Shown here: positions 23,561-33,199 of the stretch, piece after piece | Layout: each line of letters starts with the position of its first letter | Position numbering within the stretch: position 1 is the stretch's first letter | Source: Zobellia amurskyensis | GTDB lineage: Bacteria > Bacteroidota > Bacteroidia > Flavobacteriales > Flavobacteriaceae | Direction: 5' to 3' | Length of the DNA stretch: 34,567 bases | NCBI RefSeq assembly: GCF_009725985.1 | Contig: NZ_RCNR01000052.1 | Location: 1 to 34,567 of the forward strand | Notes under the pieces: model-generated | The model's input: the letters and a program-made list of their open reading frames with translations, nothing else | The model's database searches: none | What the model was told of the DNA's origin: nothing | Program-made: the position numbers and the translations under genes

Positions 23561-25966
23561 GTGAACAAGCATATTAAAAAAGTAGCAGTCATTGGATCCG
23601 GAATTATGGGTAGCGGCATTGCTTGCCATTTCGCAAATATCGGAGTAGAAGTGTTGTTGCTCGATATCGTTCCAAGAGAATTGAGCGATAAAGAAAAAGC
23701 AAAAGGATTAACACTGGAAGACAAAGTAGTCCGCAATAGGTTGGTAAACGACTCATTGACGACCGCCTTAAAGTCTAAACCTTCACCAATTTATCATCAA
23801 AAATTTGCATCGCGTATTTCAACGGGTAACCTTGAAGACGATATTGCAAAAATTAGTAAAGTAGATTGGATTATTGAGGTAGTTGTAGAACGCCTTGATA
23901 TCAAGAAAATGGTTTTTGAAAACATCGAAAAGCACCGTACTCCTGGTACTTTAATTACATCTAACACCTCTGGTATTCCTATTAAGTTTATGTCAGAAGG
24001 CAGAAGTGATGATTTCCAAAAGCATTTCTGCGGAACGCATTTCTTTAATCCGGCACGTTACTTAAAATTGTTCGAAATAATTCCTGGACCTAAAACTTCA
24101 CAAGAAGTTCTTGATTTTCTAAATGGATACGGAGAGCAGTTCTTAGGAAAAACTTCGGTAGTAGCGAAAGACACTCCTGCATTTATAGGAAATCGTGTTG
24201 GTATTTTCAGCATTCAGAGTCTTTTTCACACTGTGAAGGATATGGGCATGACTGTTGAAGAGGTAGACAAACTCACCGGTCCTGTTATCGGTAGACCTAA
24301 GTCCGCTACTTTTAGAACTGTTGATGTAGTGGGTCTGGATACTTTGGTACACGTTGCCAACGGTATTCATGAAAACTGTAAGGACGATGAACGGTTAGCG
24401 CTTTTTAAATTACCCGATTTCATCAATACCATGATGGAAAACAAATGGTTAGGAAGCAAAACCGGACAAGGTTTTTACAAAAAATCAAAAGACAAAGACG
24501 GAAAGACAGAAATCTTGACCTTGGATTTGGATACTATGGACTACCGTTCAAAGAAAAGTGCCAAGTTCGCCACGTTAGAGCTTACTAAAACCATTGATAA
24601 AGTGGTTGATCGTTTCCCCGTACTAGTTGGTGGAAAAGATAAAGCCGGGGAGTTCTATAGAAAGAGCTTCGGTCAATTGTTCGCTTACGTATCGCACAGG
24701 ATTCCCGAAATAACAGATGAACTTTATAAAATTGATGATGCCATGAAAGCCGGTTTTGGCTGGGAACATGGACCGTTTCAAATTTGGGATGCTGTTGGAT
24801 TGGAAAAAGGACTTGAATTCATTAAAGCTGAAGGCTTAGAAGCCGCTTCCTGGGTACAAGAAATGAAAGATTCAGGAAACAAAACGTTCTACTCCATAAA
24901 AGATGGAGCTACCTATTTCTATGACATTCCTAAAAAATCCGCAGAAAAAATCCCTGGGCAAGATGCCTTTATCATTTTGGATAACATCAGAAAATCCAAA
25001 GAGGTATTTAAAAATAGTGGTGTTGTTATAGAAGATTTGGGCGATGGCATTCTAAATGTCGAGTTTCAGTCGAAAATGAACACTATTGGCGGTGACGTCC
25101 TTGCCGGTCTGAACAAGGCCATTGACCTTGCCGAGAAAGATTTCCAAGGCTTAGTAGTCGGTAACCAAGCGGCAAATTTCTCCGTAGGGGCTAATATCGG
25201 TATGATTTTCATGATGGCCGTTGAGCAAGAATATGATGAGCTTAATATGGCTATAAAAATGTTTCAGGATACGATGATGCGCATGCGTTACTCGGCTATT
25301 CCGACTATTTCGGCCCCGCACGGTATGACCCTTGGTGGCGGTTGTGAACTTTCACTTCATGCGGACAAAGTGATTGCTGCTGCCGAAACTTATATTGGTC
25401 TTGTAGAATTTGGTGTTGGTGTTATTCCTGGAGGTGGTGGCTCAAAAGAGTTTGCCGTAAGAGCGCAAGACACCTTCAAAAAGAATGATGTTGAGTTGAA
25501 TGTCTTACAAGAATATTTCTTGACCATCGGTATGGCCAAAGTTTCAACTTCAGCCTACGAAGCCTATGATTTAGGAATTCTTCAGCATGGTAAAGATATC
25601 GTAGTGGTAAACAAAGACCGTCAGATTGCCACTGCAAAAGCACACGCAAAACTAATGGCTGAATCTGGGTATACGCAACCGGTTAAACGAACAGATATTA
25701 AAGTACTTGGTAAACAAGCTTTAGGTATGTTCTTAGTGGGTACGGATTCTATGGAAGCTAGCCACTACATAAGTGAGCATGACAAGAAAATTGCAAACAA
25801 ACTGGCCTATGTCATGGCCGGTGGCGATTTATCTGAGCCTACTTTGGTAAACGAACAATACCTATTGGATTTGGAGCGTGAGGCTTTCTTATCGCTTTGT
25901 ACAGAACGTAAAACGCTCGAGCGTATCCAACACATGTTAAAGACAGGTAAACCTTTAAGAAATTAA
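23561..25966 (+). CDS. fadN: 3-hydroxyacyl-CoA dehydrogenase / enoyl-CoA hydratase (FadN-type)
   Basis: Bifunctional beta-oxidation enzyme of 801 residues that hydrates enoyl-CoA and oxidises 3-hydroxyacyl-CoA with NAD. The dehydrogenase comes first: Rossmann motif VAVIGSGIMGSGIACHFA (8-25), then NTSGIPIKF and CGTHFFNPARY (catalytic His region), and the helical C-domain. The crotonase domain comes second, from about 500, with the two catalytic glutamates E596 (GGGCEL) and E616 (GLVEFGVG), 20 residues apart as in rat crotonase (E144/E164). This domain order is the reverse of E. coli FadB/FadJ and matches Bacillus FadN. It starts with GTG. It is followed after 4 nt by the thiolase gene. Confidence 0.94.
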   Translation: MNKHIKKVAVIGSGIMGSGIACHFANIGVEVLLLDIVPRELSDKEKAKGLTLEDKVVRNRLVNDSLTTALKSKPSPIYHQKFASRISTGNLEDDIAKISKVDWIIEVVVERLDIKKMVFENIEKHRTPGTLITSNTSGIPIKFMSEGRSDDFQKHFCGTHFFNPARYLKLFEIIPGPKTSQEVLDFLNGYGEQFLGKTSVVAKDTPAFIGNRVGIFSIQSLFHTVKDMGMTVEEVDKLTGPVIGRPKSATFRTVDVVGLDTLVHVANGIHENCKDDERLALFKLPDFINTMMENKWLGSKTGQGFYKKSKDKDGKTEILTLDLDTMDYRSKKSAKFATLELTKTIDKVVDRFPVLVGGKDKAGEFYRKSFGQLFAYVSHRIPEITDELYKIDDAMKAGFGWEHGPFQIWDAVGLEKGLEFIKAEGLEAASWVQEMKDSGNKTFYSIKDGATYFYDIPKKSAEKIPGQDAFIILDNIRKSKEVFKNSGVVIEDLGDGILNVEFQSKMNTIGGDVLAGLNKAIDLAEKDFQGLVVGNQAANFSVGANIGMIFMMAVEQEYDELNMAIKMFQDTMMRMRYSAIPTISAPHGMTLGGGCELSLHADKVIAAAETYIGLVEFGVGVIPGGGGSKEFAVRAQDTFKKNDVELNVLQEYFLTIGMAKVSTSAYEAYDLGILQHGKDIVVVNKDRQIATAKAHAKLMAESGYTQPVKRTDIKVLGKQALGMFLVGTDSMEASHYISEHDKKIANKLAYVMAGGDLSEPTLVNEQYLLDLEREAFLSLCTERKTLERIQHMLKTGKPLRN

Positions 25967-25970
25967 ACAC

Positions 25971-27161
25971 ATGAAAACTGCATATATAGTTAAAGCATAC
26001 AGAACGGCTGTCGGTAAAGCTCCGAAAGGTGTTTTTAGGTTTAAGCGGACAGATGAGCTCGCCGCGGAGACCATTGAATACATGATGAAAGAATTGCCGG
26101 ATTTTGATAAAAAACGGATTGACGATGTCATTGTTGGTAATGCAATGCCCGAAGGATCACAAGGTCTGAACATGGCTAGGTTAATTTCATTAATGGGATT
26201 AGACATTGTTGACGTTCCTGGTGTTACGGTTAATAGATTTTGTTCTTCAGGTATTGAAACTATTGGTATCGCTACTGCAAAAATCCAGTCAGGAATGGCA
26301 GATTGTATTATTGCCGGTGGTGCCGAAAGTATGAGTTCAGTACCTATGACAGGTTACAAAACCGAACTGAACTACGATTTAGTAAGTGAAGGTCATGAAG
26401 ATTATTACTGGGGTATGGGAAACACTGCCGAAGCGGTAGCGAACGAGTACAAAGTATCTCGCGCAGATCAAGATGAGTTTGCCTACAATTCTCACATGAA
26501 AGCTTTAAAAGCTCAGACAGAAAATCGTTTTCAAGATCAAATTGTCCCTATTGAAGTGGAGCAAACCTACATTGATGAAAATGGTAAAAAAGCTACTAAG
26601 AAATATACAGTAACCAAGGATGAAGGTCCTAGAAAAGGAACTTCAATAGAAGTATTGAACAAATTACGTCCGGTTTTTGCTGCTGGCGGAAGTGTTACTG
26701 CAGGTAATTCATCGCAAATGAGTGATGGTGCGGCATTCGTAATGGTAATGAGTGAAGATATGGTCAAAGAACTCAACCTTGAACCAATTGCTCGTTTGGT
26801 AAATTATGCTGCCGCTGGTGTCCCACCAAGAATTATGGGTATTGGTCCGGTTGCCGCCATTCCAAAAGCCTTGAAACAAGCGGGTCTTAAACAAAACGAC
26901 ATTGAACTTATAGAGCTGAACGAAGCTTTTGCCTCGCAATCACTTGCCGTAATGCGCGAACTTGGGTTAAACCAAGATATTGTAAATGTAAATGGAGGCG
27001 CTATTGCTCTCGGTCACCCGCTAGGTTGTACCGGAGGTAAGTTATCAGTGCAACTCTTTGATGAAATGAGAAAACGAAATATGCAGGGCAAATACGGCAT
27101 GGTGACCATGTGTGTAGGAACAGGACAAGGAGCTGCGGGCATCTTCGAATTTTTGAACTAA
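25971..27161 (+). CDS. fadA: Acetyl-CoA C-acyltransferase (3-ketoacyl-CoA thiolase)
   Basis: Releases acetyl-CoA from 3-ketoacyl-CoA in the last step of beta-oxidation. The 396-residue protein is full length. The active site is complete: nucleophile C91 in [11 protein letters not shown]349 in [15 protein letters not shown], and C381 in [11 protein letters not shown]. It sits 4 nt after fadN and 29 nt before fadE, so it is clearly cotranscribed. The context points to degradation rather than acetoacetyl-CoA synthesis. A possible trifunctional complex with the FadN product is inferred from other systems, not seen here. Confidence 0.95.
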   Translation: MKTAYIVKAYRTAVGKAPKGVFRFKRTDELAAETIEYMMKELPDFDKKRIDDVIVGNAMPEGSQGLNMARLISLMGLDIVDVPGVTVNRFCSSGIETIGIATAKIQSGMADCIIAGGAESMSSVPMTGYKTELNYDLVSEGHEDYYWGMGNTAEAVANEYKVSRADQDEFAYNSHMKALKAQTENRFQDQIVPIEVEQTYIDENGKKATKKYTVTKDEGPRKGTSIEVLNKLRPVFAAGGSVTAGNSSQMSDGAAFVMVMSEDMVKELNLEPIARLVNYAAAGVPPRIMGIGPVAAIPKALKQAGLKQNDIELIELNEAFASQSLAVMRELGLNQDIVNVNGGAIALGHPLGCTGGKLSVQLFDEMRKRNMQGKYGMVTMCVGTGQGAAGIFEFLN

Positions 27162-27190
27162 CAGAAAAAACTAACATTAAGTAAAAAACT

Positions 27191-28987
27191 ATGAGCAAAG
27201 AAATTCTACGTGGTGGCCAATTCCTCGTCAAGGAAACCAATTGCGAAGACATCTTCACTTTAGAAGATTTAAACGAAGAGCAAAAAATGATGCGTGACAG
27301 CACTAAGGAATTCGTTGATCGCGAACTTTGGGCACATTGGGAGCGTTTTGAAAAGAAAGATTACGCCTATACCGAAGAATGTATGCGTAAAGCTGGTGAA
27401 CTTGGACTATTAAGTGTTGCCGTTCCAGAATCTTATGGTGGAATGGGTATGGGCTTTGTTTCTACCATGTTAGTTTGTGATTACATTTCTGGCGCTACAG
27501 GTTCGTTTAGTACTGCTTTTGGTGCTCATACAGGTATTGGTACTATGCCAATTACATTGTACGGAACCGAAGAGCAGAAACAAAAATATGTTCCTAAATT
27601 GGCTTCTGGCGAATGGTTTGGTGCCTATTGTTTGACAGAACCTGGTGCAGGATCCGATGCCAATTCCGGTAAAACTAAAGCGGTACTATCCGATGACGGA
27701 AAACATTACAGTATCACGGGACAAAAAATGTGGATTTCAAATGCCGGTTTTTGTAGTTTGTTCATTGTTTTCGCAAGAATTGGAGATGATAAGAATATTA
27801 CAGGTTTTATTGTTGAGAACAAATCTGATAACGGAATCTCATTAGGTGACGAAGAGAAGAAATTGGGTATTCACTCCTCCTCTACTCGCCAAGTATTTTT
27901 TAGCGATACAAAAGTTCCTGTAGAGAACATGCTTTCGGAGCGTGGCAATGGGTTCAAAATAGCTATGAACGCTCTAAACATTGGTCGTATTAAATTGGCT
28001 GCAGCTTGCTTAGATGCTCAAAGGAGAGTAATCAAGGAGGCAGTTGTATACGCTAACGAGCGTATTCAGTTTAAAACACCTATTATAAACTTTGGTGCTA
28101 TTAAAGCAAAGATTGCCAACATGGCTACCAATGCCTATGCTGGTGAATCTGCCAGTTACCGTGCAGCCAAAAATATTGAAGATCGTATTGCTATGCGTGA
28201 AGCAGAAGGCAATTCGCATCAGGAAGCTGAATTAAAAGGTGTTGAAGAATACGCCATAGAATGCTCTATTTTAAAAGTTGCTGTTTCTGAAGATGTTCAG
28301 AGTACAACGGATGAAGGCGTTCAGATTTTTGGCGGAATGGGCTTCAGTGCCGATGCGCCTATGGAGAAAGCTTGGAGAGATGCCCGTATTGCCCGAATTT
28401 ATGAGGGTACCAACGAAATTAACCGAATGCTCGTAGTGGGCATGTTAGTCAAAAAAGCAATGAAAGGCCATGTGGATTTACTAGGTCCTGCATCTGCGGT
28501 TGGCGAAGAATTAATGGGAATCCCTTCTTTTGACACGCCTGACTTCTCTGAGCTTTTTGCTGAAGAGAAAGATTTAATCAAAAGATTAAAGAAAGTTTTT
28601 CTAATGGTAGCCGGAAGTGCCGTTCAAAAATATGGTCCCGACTTAGAAAACCATCAGCAATTGATGCTTTCTGCGGCAGATATTCTTATTGAAGTATATA
28701 TGGCCGAAAGTACTATTTTGAGAACGGAGAAAAATGCCAAACGTTCGGGTAAAGATTCTCAAAAAACTCAGATAGCTATGTCCAAACTGTACTTATACAC
28801 CGCTACTGAGACTATTATTCAAAAAGGTAAGGAAGCTATTATTTCTTTTGCTGAAGGCGATGAACAACGCATGATGTTAATGGGCCTAAAACGCTTCACC
28901 AAGTATACGAACAATCCTAATATAGTAGCGCTCCGTACAGAAATTGCGGACAAAGTTGCTGCTGATAACGCATATACTTTCGATTAG
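27191..28987 (+). CDS. fadE: Acyl-CoA dehydrogenase (FadE-type)
   Basis: FAD-dependent first oxidation of acyl-CoA to trans-2-enoyl-CoA. The 598-residue protein contains a complete ACAD domain (about 30-420): YCLTEPGAGSDANSGKTKA (flavin/substrate binding), KMWISNAGFC, and the catalytic-base region IYEGTNEINRML with E405. About 175 residues follow the usual domain end, forming an extra mostly helical C-terminal domain as in the Bacillus FadE and human VLCAD types. This fits long-chain substrates. It is last in the MarR-fadN-fadA-fadE transcript and is followed by a strong terminator. The electron acceptor is presumably an electron-transfer flavoprotein encoded outside this window. Confidence 0.94.
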   Translation: MSKEILRGGQFLVKETNCEDIFTLEDLNEEQKMMRDSTKEFVDRELWAHWERFEKKDYAYTEECMRKAGELGLLSVAVPESYGGMGMGFVSTMLVCDYISGATGSFSTAFGAHTGIGTMPITLYGTEEQKQKYVPKLASGEWFGAYCLTEPGAGSDANSGKTKAVLSDDGKHYSITGQKMWISNAGFCSLFIVFARIGDDKNITGFIVENKSDNGISLGDEEKKLGIHSSSTRQVFFSDTKVPVENMLSERGNGFKIAMNALNIGRIKLAAACLDAQRRVIKEAVVYANERIQFKTPIINFGAIKAKIANMATNAYAGESASYRAAKNIEDRIAMREAEGNSHQEAELKGVEEYAIECSILKVAVSEDVQSTTDEGVQIFGGMGFSADAPMEKAWRDARIARIYEGTNEINRMLVVGMLVKKAMKGHVDLLGPASAVGEELMGIPSFDTPDFSELFAEEKDLIKRLKKVFLMVAGSAVQKYGPDLENHQQLMLSAADILIEVYMAESTILRTEKNAKRSGKDSQKTQIAMSKLYLYTATETIIQKGKEAIISFAEGDEQRMMLMGLKRFTKYTNNPNIVALRTEIADKVAADNAYTFD

Positions 28988-29017
28988 TATATAACTCAAG
29001 TGTTTGTTGTTATGACG

Positions 29018-29047
29018 AAAAAACACCCCAATTGGGGTGTTTTTTTT
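29018..29047. terminator. Bidirectional terminator between fadE and the GH15 gene
   Basis: A perfect 28-bp palindrome, AAAAAACACCCCAA (29018-29031) and its exact reverse complement (29032-29045), with T to 29047. The A-run and T-run make it a classical terminator in both directions, and it lies between two convergent genes. Confidence 0.95.
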
Positions 29048-29068
29048 ATTTTACATTGCTAGACAAAA

Positions 29069-30871
29069 TTAGCTTCGCATAGATTCTTTAATATCTTCCG
29101 CGCTTTCTTTTTTAGAGAAGTTTACAGCACACTCAATTAAGGCCAAATGCGAATAGGCCTGCGGGAAGTTACCCAATAACCTTTTCGTTTTAAAATCTAA
29201 ATCTTCACTAAATAGCCCCAAATGGTTACTATAACTCAATAATTTCTCGAATTGTTTTAGCGCCTCGTCATGTTCTCCAATTTTGAACAAACTGTTTACA
29301 TACCAGAAAGTACAAACGGTAAAGGAGGATGAAGGAAGCCCAAAATCATCTTCGTTTTTATAACGGTAAAGAAGTCCGTCGTTACTCAAATCTCTACCTA
29401 TAGCTTTTACGGTTTTTTTGTAACGCTCGTCTGAGGCGTCTACACAACCATAAGACTCCATAAGTAAAACAGATGCATCTAGATGTTTAGAACCGTAAGA
29501 CTGGGTGTACGCACCTACTTCTTCGTTCCAAGCATTTTCATAAATATCATTCCAGATTTCTTCACGAAGAGGCTCCCATTTTTCAATCTTGTGCGTTTTC
29601 CCTAACATTTCTGCCACTTTTATGGCTCTGTCCAAAGCAGTCCAACATAATACTTTTGAAAATGTAAAGTGCCTATCTTCTGTACGGAACTCCCATATAC
29701 CTTTATCAGCTTCGTTCCAGTTATTTCCAACAATCCAAACAATTCCCTTAGTAATAGACCATAAGTCTTCACCATTTTCAATATCTACACTAAACTTCAC
29801 CATTTGCTCGTAGATAACATCCATCAAAATACCATAAATGTCATTCTGTTTTTGATGATATGCCGCGTTACCGATACGTACCGGTTTGGAACCTTTGTAA
29901 CCACTTAAGTGCTCCAGGGTTTCCTCGGTTAGTTTTTTCTCTTTGTTGATGCCATACATAATCTGCAGTTTCTCTGCCTTGTCAGGAATCAAGTCAATAA
30001 TAAACTTTAGGTAACGCCTAGCTATATTCTTATGACCAAGTTCCGATACCACTTTTATAACCATAGAGGCATCACGAATCCAACAAAATCTATAATCCCA
30101 GTTTCTTACTTCACCGATAGTTTCAGGCAACGAAGTTGTGGCGGCGGCCAATACGGCTCCCGTTTTATCGTAACTCAAAAGTTTCAAGGTCAAAGCACTC
30201 CTTGAAATTTCTTCGTTAAACTTCTTATATGTTGGCGTTCTGGATGACCAGGTTAGCCAATAAACTTTTGTTCTTTCAAGCTCTAAATAAGCCTTTGTTG
30301 TTGTGGGCAAGAATATTTTTTCGTTATAACCCATCAAGAAATAACCATCTTCGGTCAAGGTGATTTCTTTACCCGCAAGTACGGCCTCTTTATCAAAAGA
30401 AGTGTACAGAAACACCGTGTCAAACTTAACCTCATGCGTAAGACTGGCTATAAAGTCCTTTTTTACAAAGCTTTTGGTTTCACCCGCTGCATATTCCAAC
30501 TTAGGGTTATATAATACCTTAAATTTTGGAGAGCCTTCAACTAGTCTTATATATCTAATAAATTCCGGAGGGGCTACGTACGTACCATCCTCTTTATGGT
30601 AACGTGGCATAAAATCATGTATTTCAAAACAGTTTTCACCATCTGTGAACTTCGTTATCAAAATACAAGTACGCGATTCATATTTTTGCTCTATAGTATA
30701 ATTATCATCTACTAAAAACTCAAAACTTCCTCCTATTTCCTCATCTAAAAGTTTCCCGAACACAGAAGGTGAATCAAATTCTGGCAAACAGCACCAATCT
30801 ACGCCCCCAGTTTTTGATATTAACGCTGCGCTTCGGCAATTTCCTATTATTCCGTAGTCTAAATTATCCAT
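29069..30871 (-). CDS. Glycoside hydrolase family 15 (glucoamylase/trehalase-like)
   Basis: Inverting exo-acting alpha-glucosidase of the cytoplasmic GH15 type, 600 residues. The N-terminal beta-sandwich part contains the family opening LDYGIIGNCRSAALISKTGGVDWCCLPEFDSPSVFG (3-38). The (alpha/alpha)6 barrel has RNWDYRFCWIRDASMVI and GIWEFR, with E394 in the likely catalytic acid position. The C-terminal GLFSEDLD and LLGNFPQAYSH probably carry the base. No signal peptide is seen. Bacterial GH15 members include alpha,alpha-trehalases as well as glucoamylases. Divergence from an OtsA-OtsB fusion, with 102 nt between start codons, makes a trehalose-degrading or alpha-glucan role attractive, but the substrate is not proven. 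Confidence 0.9.
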   Translation of the reverse strand: MDNLDYGIIGNCRSAALISKTGGVDWCCLPEFDSPSVFGKLLDEEIGGSFEFLVDDNYTIEQKYESRTCILITKFTDGENCFEIHDFMPRYHKEDGTYVAPPEFIRYIRLVEGSPKFKVLYNPKLEYAAGETKSFVKKDFIASLTHEVKFDTVFLYTSFDKEAVLAGKEITLTEDGYFLMGYNEKIFLPTTTKAYLELERTKVYWLTWSSRTPTYKKFNEEISRSALTLKLLSYDKTGAVLAAATTSLPETIGEVRNWDYRFCWIRDASMVIKVVSELGHKNIARRYLKFIIDLIPDKAEKLQIMYGINKEKKLTEETLEHLSGYKGSKPVRIGNAAYHQKQNDIYGILMDVIYEQMVKFSVDIENGEDLWSITKGIVWIVGNNWNEADKGIWEFRTEDRHFTFSKVLCWTALDRAIKVAEMLGKTHKIEKWEPLREEIWNDIYENAWNEEVGAYTQSYGSKHLDASVLLMESYGCVDASDERYKKTVKAIGRDLSNDGLLYRYKNEDDFGLPSSSFTVCTFWYVNSLFKIGEHDEALKQFEKLLSYSNHLGLFSEDLDFKTKRLLGNFPQAYSHLALIECAVNFSKKESAEDIKESMRS

Positions 30872-30973
30872 TCAATAAAATTATTGATTCATTAGAGTAA
30901 CGTATTGTTATTACCCTTCTTTTTCACGAAATTTAGAGAAATTAAATATAAAACACCGCAAAATATCCAATTT

Positions 30974-33184
30974 ATGGGCAAAACTATCATAATCTCAAAT
31001 AGACTACCCGTTCAGTTACAAATTAGCAACGGAGCCATTACCGCAATACCAAGTGTGGGAGGTTTGGCTACTGGAATGAAATCCGTTCATTCCGGTGGTG
31101 ATAGCTTGTGGATCGGGTGGAGTGGACTTACCGAAGAAGATATCTCACCAGAGTTGGAACCTAAAATAGACGTTGCTCTTGCTGAACACGGTTCCTCTAA
31201 GGTAAAGCTCACCGAAGAAGAAGTAGATGGTTTTTACTACGGATTCAGCAATAGAACCATATGGCCTTTGTTTCATTACTTTCTAGAATATTCAGAGTTT
31301 CAATTGGATTATTGGAACACCTACAAAAAAGTGAACCAAAAATTTGCCGACGCCATTCTGGAGAATGCCGAAGACGGTGATACTATTTGGGTGCATGACT
31401 ACCAATTAATGTTGGTGCCACAAATGGTACGAAAAGAAAGACCCAATGTATCTATAGGTTTCTTTTTGCATATTCCATTTCCTTCTTTTGAAATATTCAG
31501 GACCCTACCTTGGCGTGAAGAACTACTAAAAGGCGTTTTAGGCTCGGACCTTATAGGGTTCCACACCTACGACTACGAAAGACACTTTCTTAGCTCCGTA
31601 AGACGACTGTTAGGGCTTGAAGTTAGTTTTAACGATATCTCTATGGGCGATCGTTTGATTAAAGTGGATTCGTTCCCAATGGGTATCGATTACAATAAAT
31701 TTAGTGATGCGGCCAAAATTCACTATAACAAAGCAGAAAGTGAACAGTCTGAGTTACAACAACGTCTAAACACCCATAAAAAAACGGATCCAGAAGCTAA
31801 ATTCTTTTTATCCATAGACCGTTTAGATTATAGCAAAGGAATTGCAAAGCGTTTGTACGCCTTTGAGTATTTCTTGAACAAATACCCACAGTACAAAGAA
31901 AAGGTAAGGTTAATTATTTTGGCGGTGCCTTCTCGTTCCAACGTACCTCAGTATCAATTGTTAAAAAGGGAAATAGACGAACTAGTGGGCCGTATTAACG
32001 GTGAATTTTCAACGGTAAGCTGGACCCCTATTTGGTATTTCTACCGTTCTATGCCATTTGAAAATCTTATTGACCTATATACTTCTAGTGATATTGCCTG
32101 GCTTACACCGTTACGGGATGGTATGAACCTTGTAGCCAAAGAATATATCGCCACAAGAACAGATAAAACCGGAGTTCTAATTTTAAGTGAAATGGCGGGT
32201 TCTGCAAACGAAATGAACGAGTCACTATTAATCAATCCCAATAATTTTGAACAGACGGCAGATGCTCTGCATGAAGCTATAAATATGCCTGTGGAAGAGC
32301 AAAAAGCAAGAAACTCCATACTTCAAAAAAGATTAGCTCGCTACAACGTAGAAAAATGGGCCAATGATTTTATGACCTCTTTAAAATCCCAAAACGAACG
32401 TGAAGCGGCCAATGTTTCCAGAAAACTAACGGATAAGTTGCTACAACCTATATCCAAAGAATACTCAAAAGCTAAAAAGAGATTATTGTTCTTAGATTAT
32501 GACGGAACTCTAGCAGGCTTTAATAATGATCCCCAGAAAGCAGGTCCGGACGAACAATTATATAAACTTCTGGATATACTGCATAACCAACCTGACACTG
32601 TTCTTTATTTGATAAGTGGGCGAGACAAAGACACTTTTACCAAATGGTTCCTACCTAAAAAATACAATATGATCGTTGAGCATGGTGTATGGATTTCTCA
32701 AAAAGGAGAGCCCTTTAGAATGTTGGAAAACGTTAAGAACGATTGGATGGAGTATATACGTCCTGTCTTGGAATCATTTGTTGACCGTACTCCAGGAAGT
32801 TTTATTGAAGAGAAAAACTACAGCTTGGCTTGGCACTACAGAAAGACCGACCCTGATTTTGGAAACAAAAGGGCTACAGAACTATCAGAAACGCTCACCA
32901 GCCTTATTGGTACGGATGATCTGAGTTTGCTTAACGGAAATAAAGTGGTTGAAGTAAAAAGTAGTAATGTAAATAAAGGTCGCGCTTCCATGCGCATTCT
33001 TGGTGAAGACGAATATGATTTTGTTTTTGCCATTGGTGATGATTGGACGGATGAGTTTATGTTTCAAGAGCTTCCCGAAAGCACCGTTACCGTAAAAGTT
33101 GGCCGGCAGAAAACCTCCGCTAAATATTACGTAGAGAATACCAGTAAAGTTAGAGATCTTTTACAGAAATTTGCTGAACTGTAA
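30974..33184 (+). CDS. otsA-otsB: Trehalose-6-phosphate synthase/phosphatase fusion (OtsA-OtsB)
   Basis: Makes trehalose in two steps from UDP-glucose (or another NDP-glucose) and glucose 6-phosphate via trehalose 6-phosphate. The ATG at 30974 gives 736 residues starting MGKTIIISNRLPVQLQ. An upstream TTG at 30905 would add 23 untypical residues and is rejected. The GT20 domain spans about 1-470 and includes GGLATGMKS, WIGWSG, WVHDYQLMLVPQ (H141, D142), GFFLHIPFPSFEIFR and RDGMNLVAKEYIA. The HAD phosphatase domain (about 505-736) has D508-Y-D510-G-T, LISGRDKDTF and IGDDWTDEFMF. All main motifs of both halves are present. Such fusions are standard in plants and fungi and also occur in Bacteroidota. 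The gene is followed after 15 nt by the propeller/SnoaL gene. Confidence 0.95.
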   Translation: MGKTIIISNRLPVQLQISNGAITAIPSVGGLATGMKSVHSGGDSLWIGWSGLTEEDISPELEPKIDVALAEHGSSKVKLTEEEVDGFYYGFSNRTIWPLFHYFLEYSEFQLDYWNTYKKVNQKFADAILENAEDGDTIWVHDYQLMLVPQMVRKERPNVSIGFFLHIPFPSFEIFRTLPWREELLKGVLGSDLIGFHTYDYERHFLSSVRRLLGLEVSFNDISMGDRLIKVDSFPMGIDYNKFSDAAKIHYNKAESEQSELQQRLNTHKKTDPEAKFFLSIDRLDYSKGIAKRLYAFEYFLNKYPQYKEKVRLIILAVPSRSNVPQYQLLKREIDELVGRINGEFSTVSWTPIWYFYRSMPFENLIDLYTSSDIAWLTPLRDGMNLVAKEYIATRTDKTGVLILSEMAGSANEMNESLLINPNNFEQTADALHEAINMPVEEQKARNSILQKRLARYNVEKWANDFMTSLKSQNEREAANVSRKLTDKLLQPISKEYSKAKKRLLFLDYDGTLAGFNNDPQKAGPDEQLYKLLDILHNQPDTVLYLISGRDKDTFTKWFLPKKYNMIVEHGVWISQKGEPFRMLENVKNDWMEYIRPVLESFVDRTPGSFIEEKNYSLAWHYRKTDPDFGNKRATELSETLTSLIGTDDLSLLNGNKVVEVKSSNVNKGRASMRILGEDEYDFVFAIGDDWTDEFMFQELPESTVTVKVGRQKTSAKYYVENTSKVRDLLQKFAEL

Positions 33185-33199
33185 AAGCCAACCCACCAG

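Noticed and set aside
30905-30973. TTG-initiated longer OtsA-OtsB N-terminus
   Set aside because: The extension (LLPFFFTKFREIKYKT and onward) is not family-like, and the ATG at 30974 gives the canonical start.
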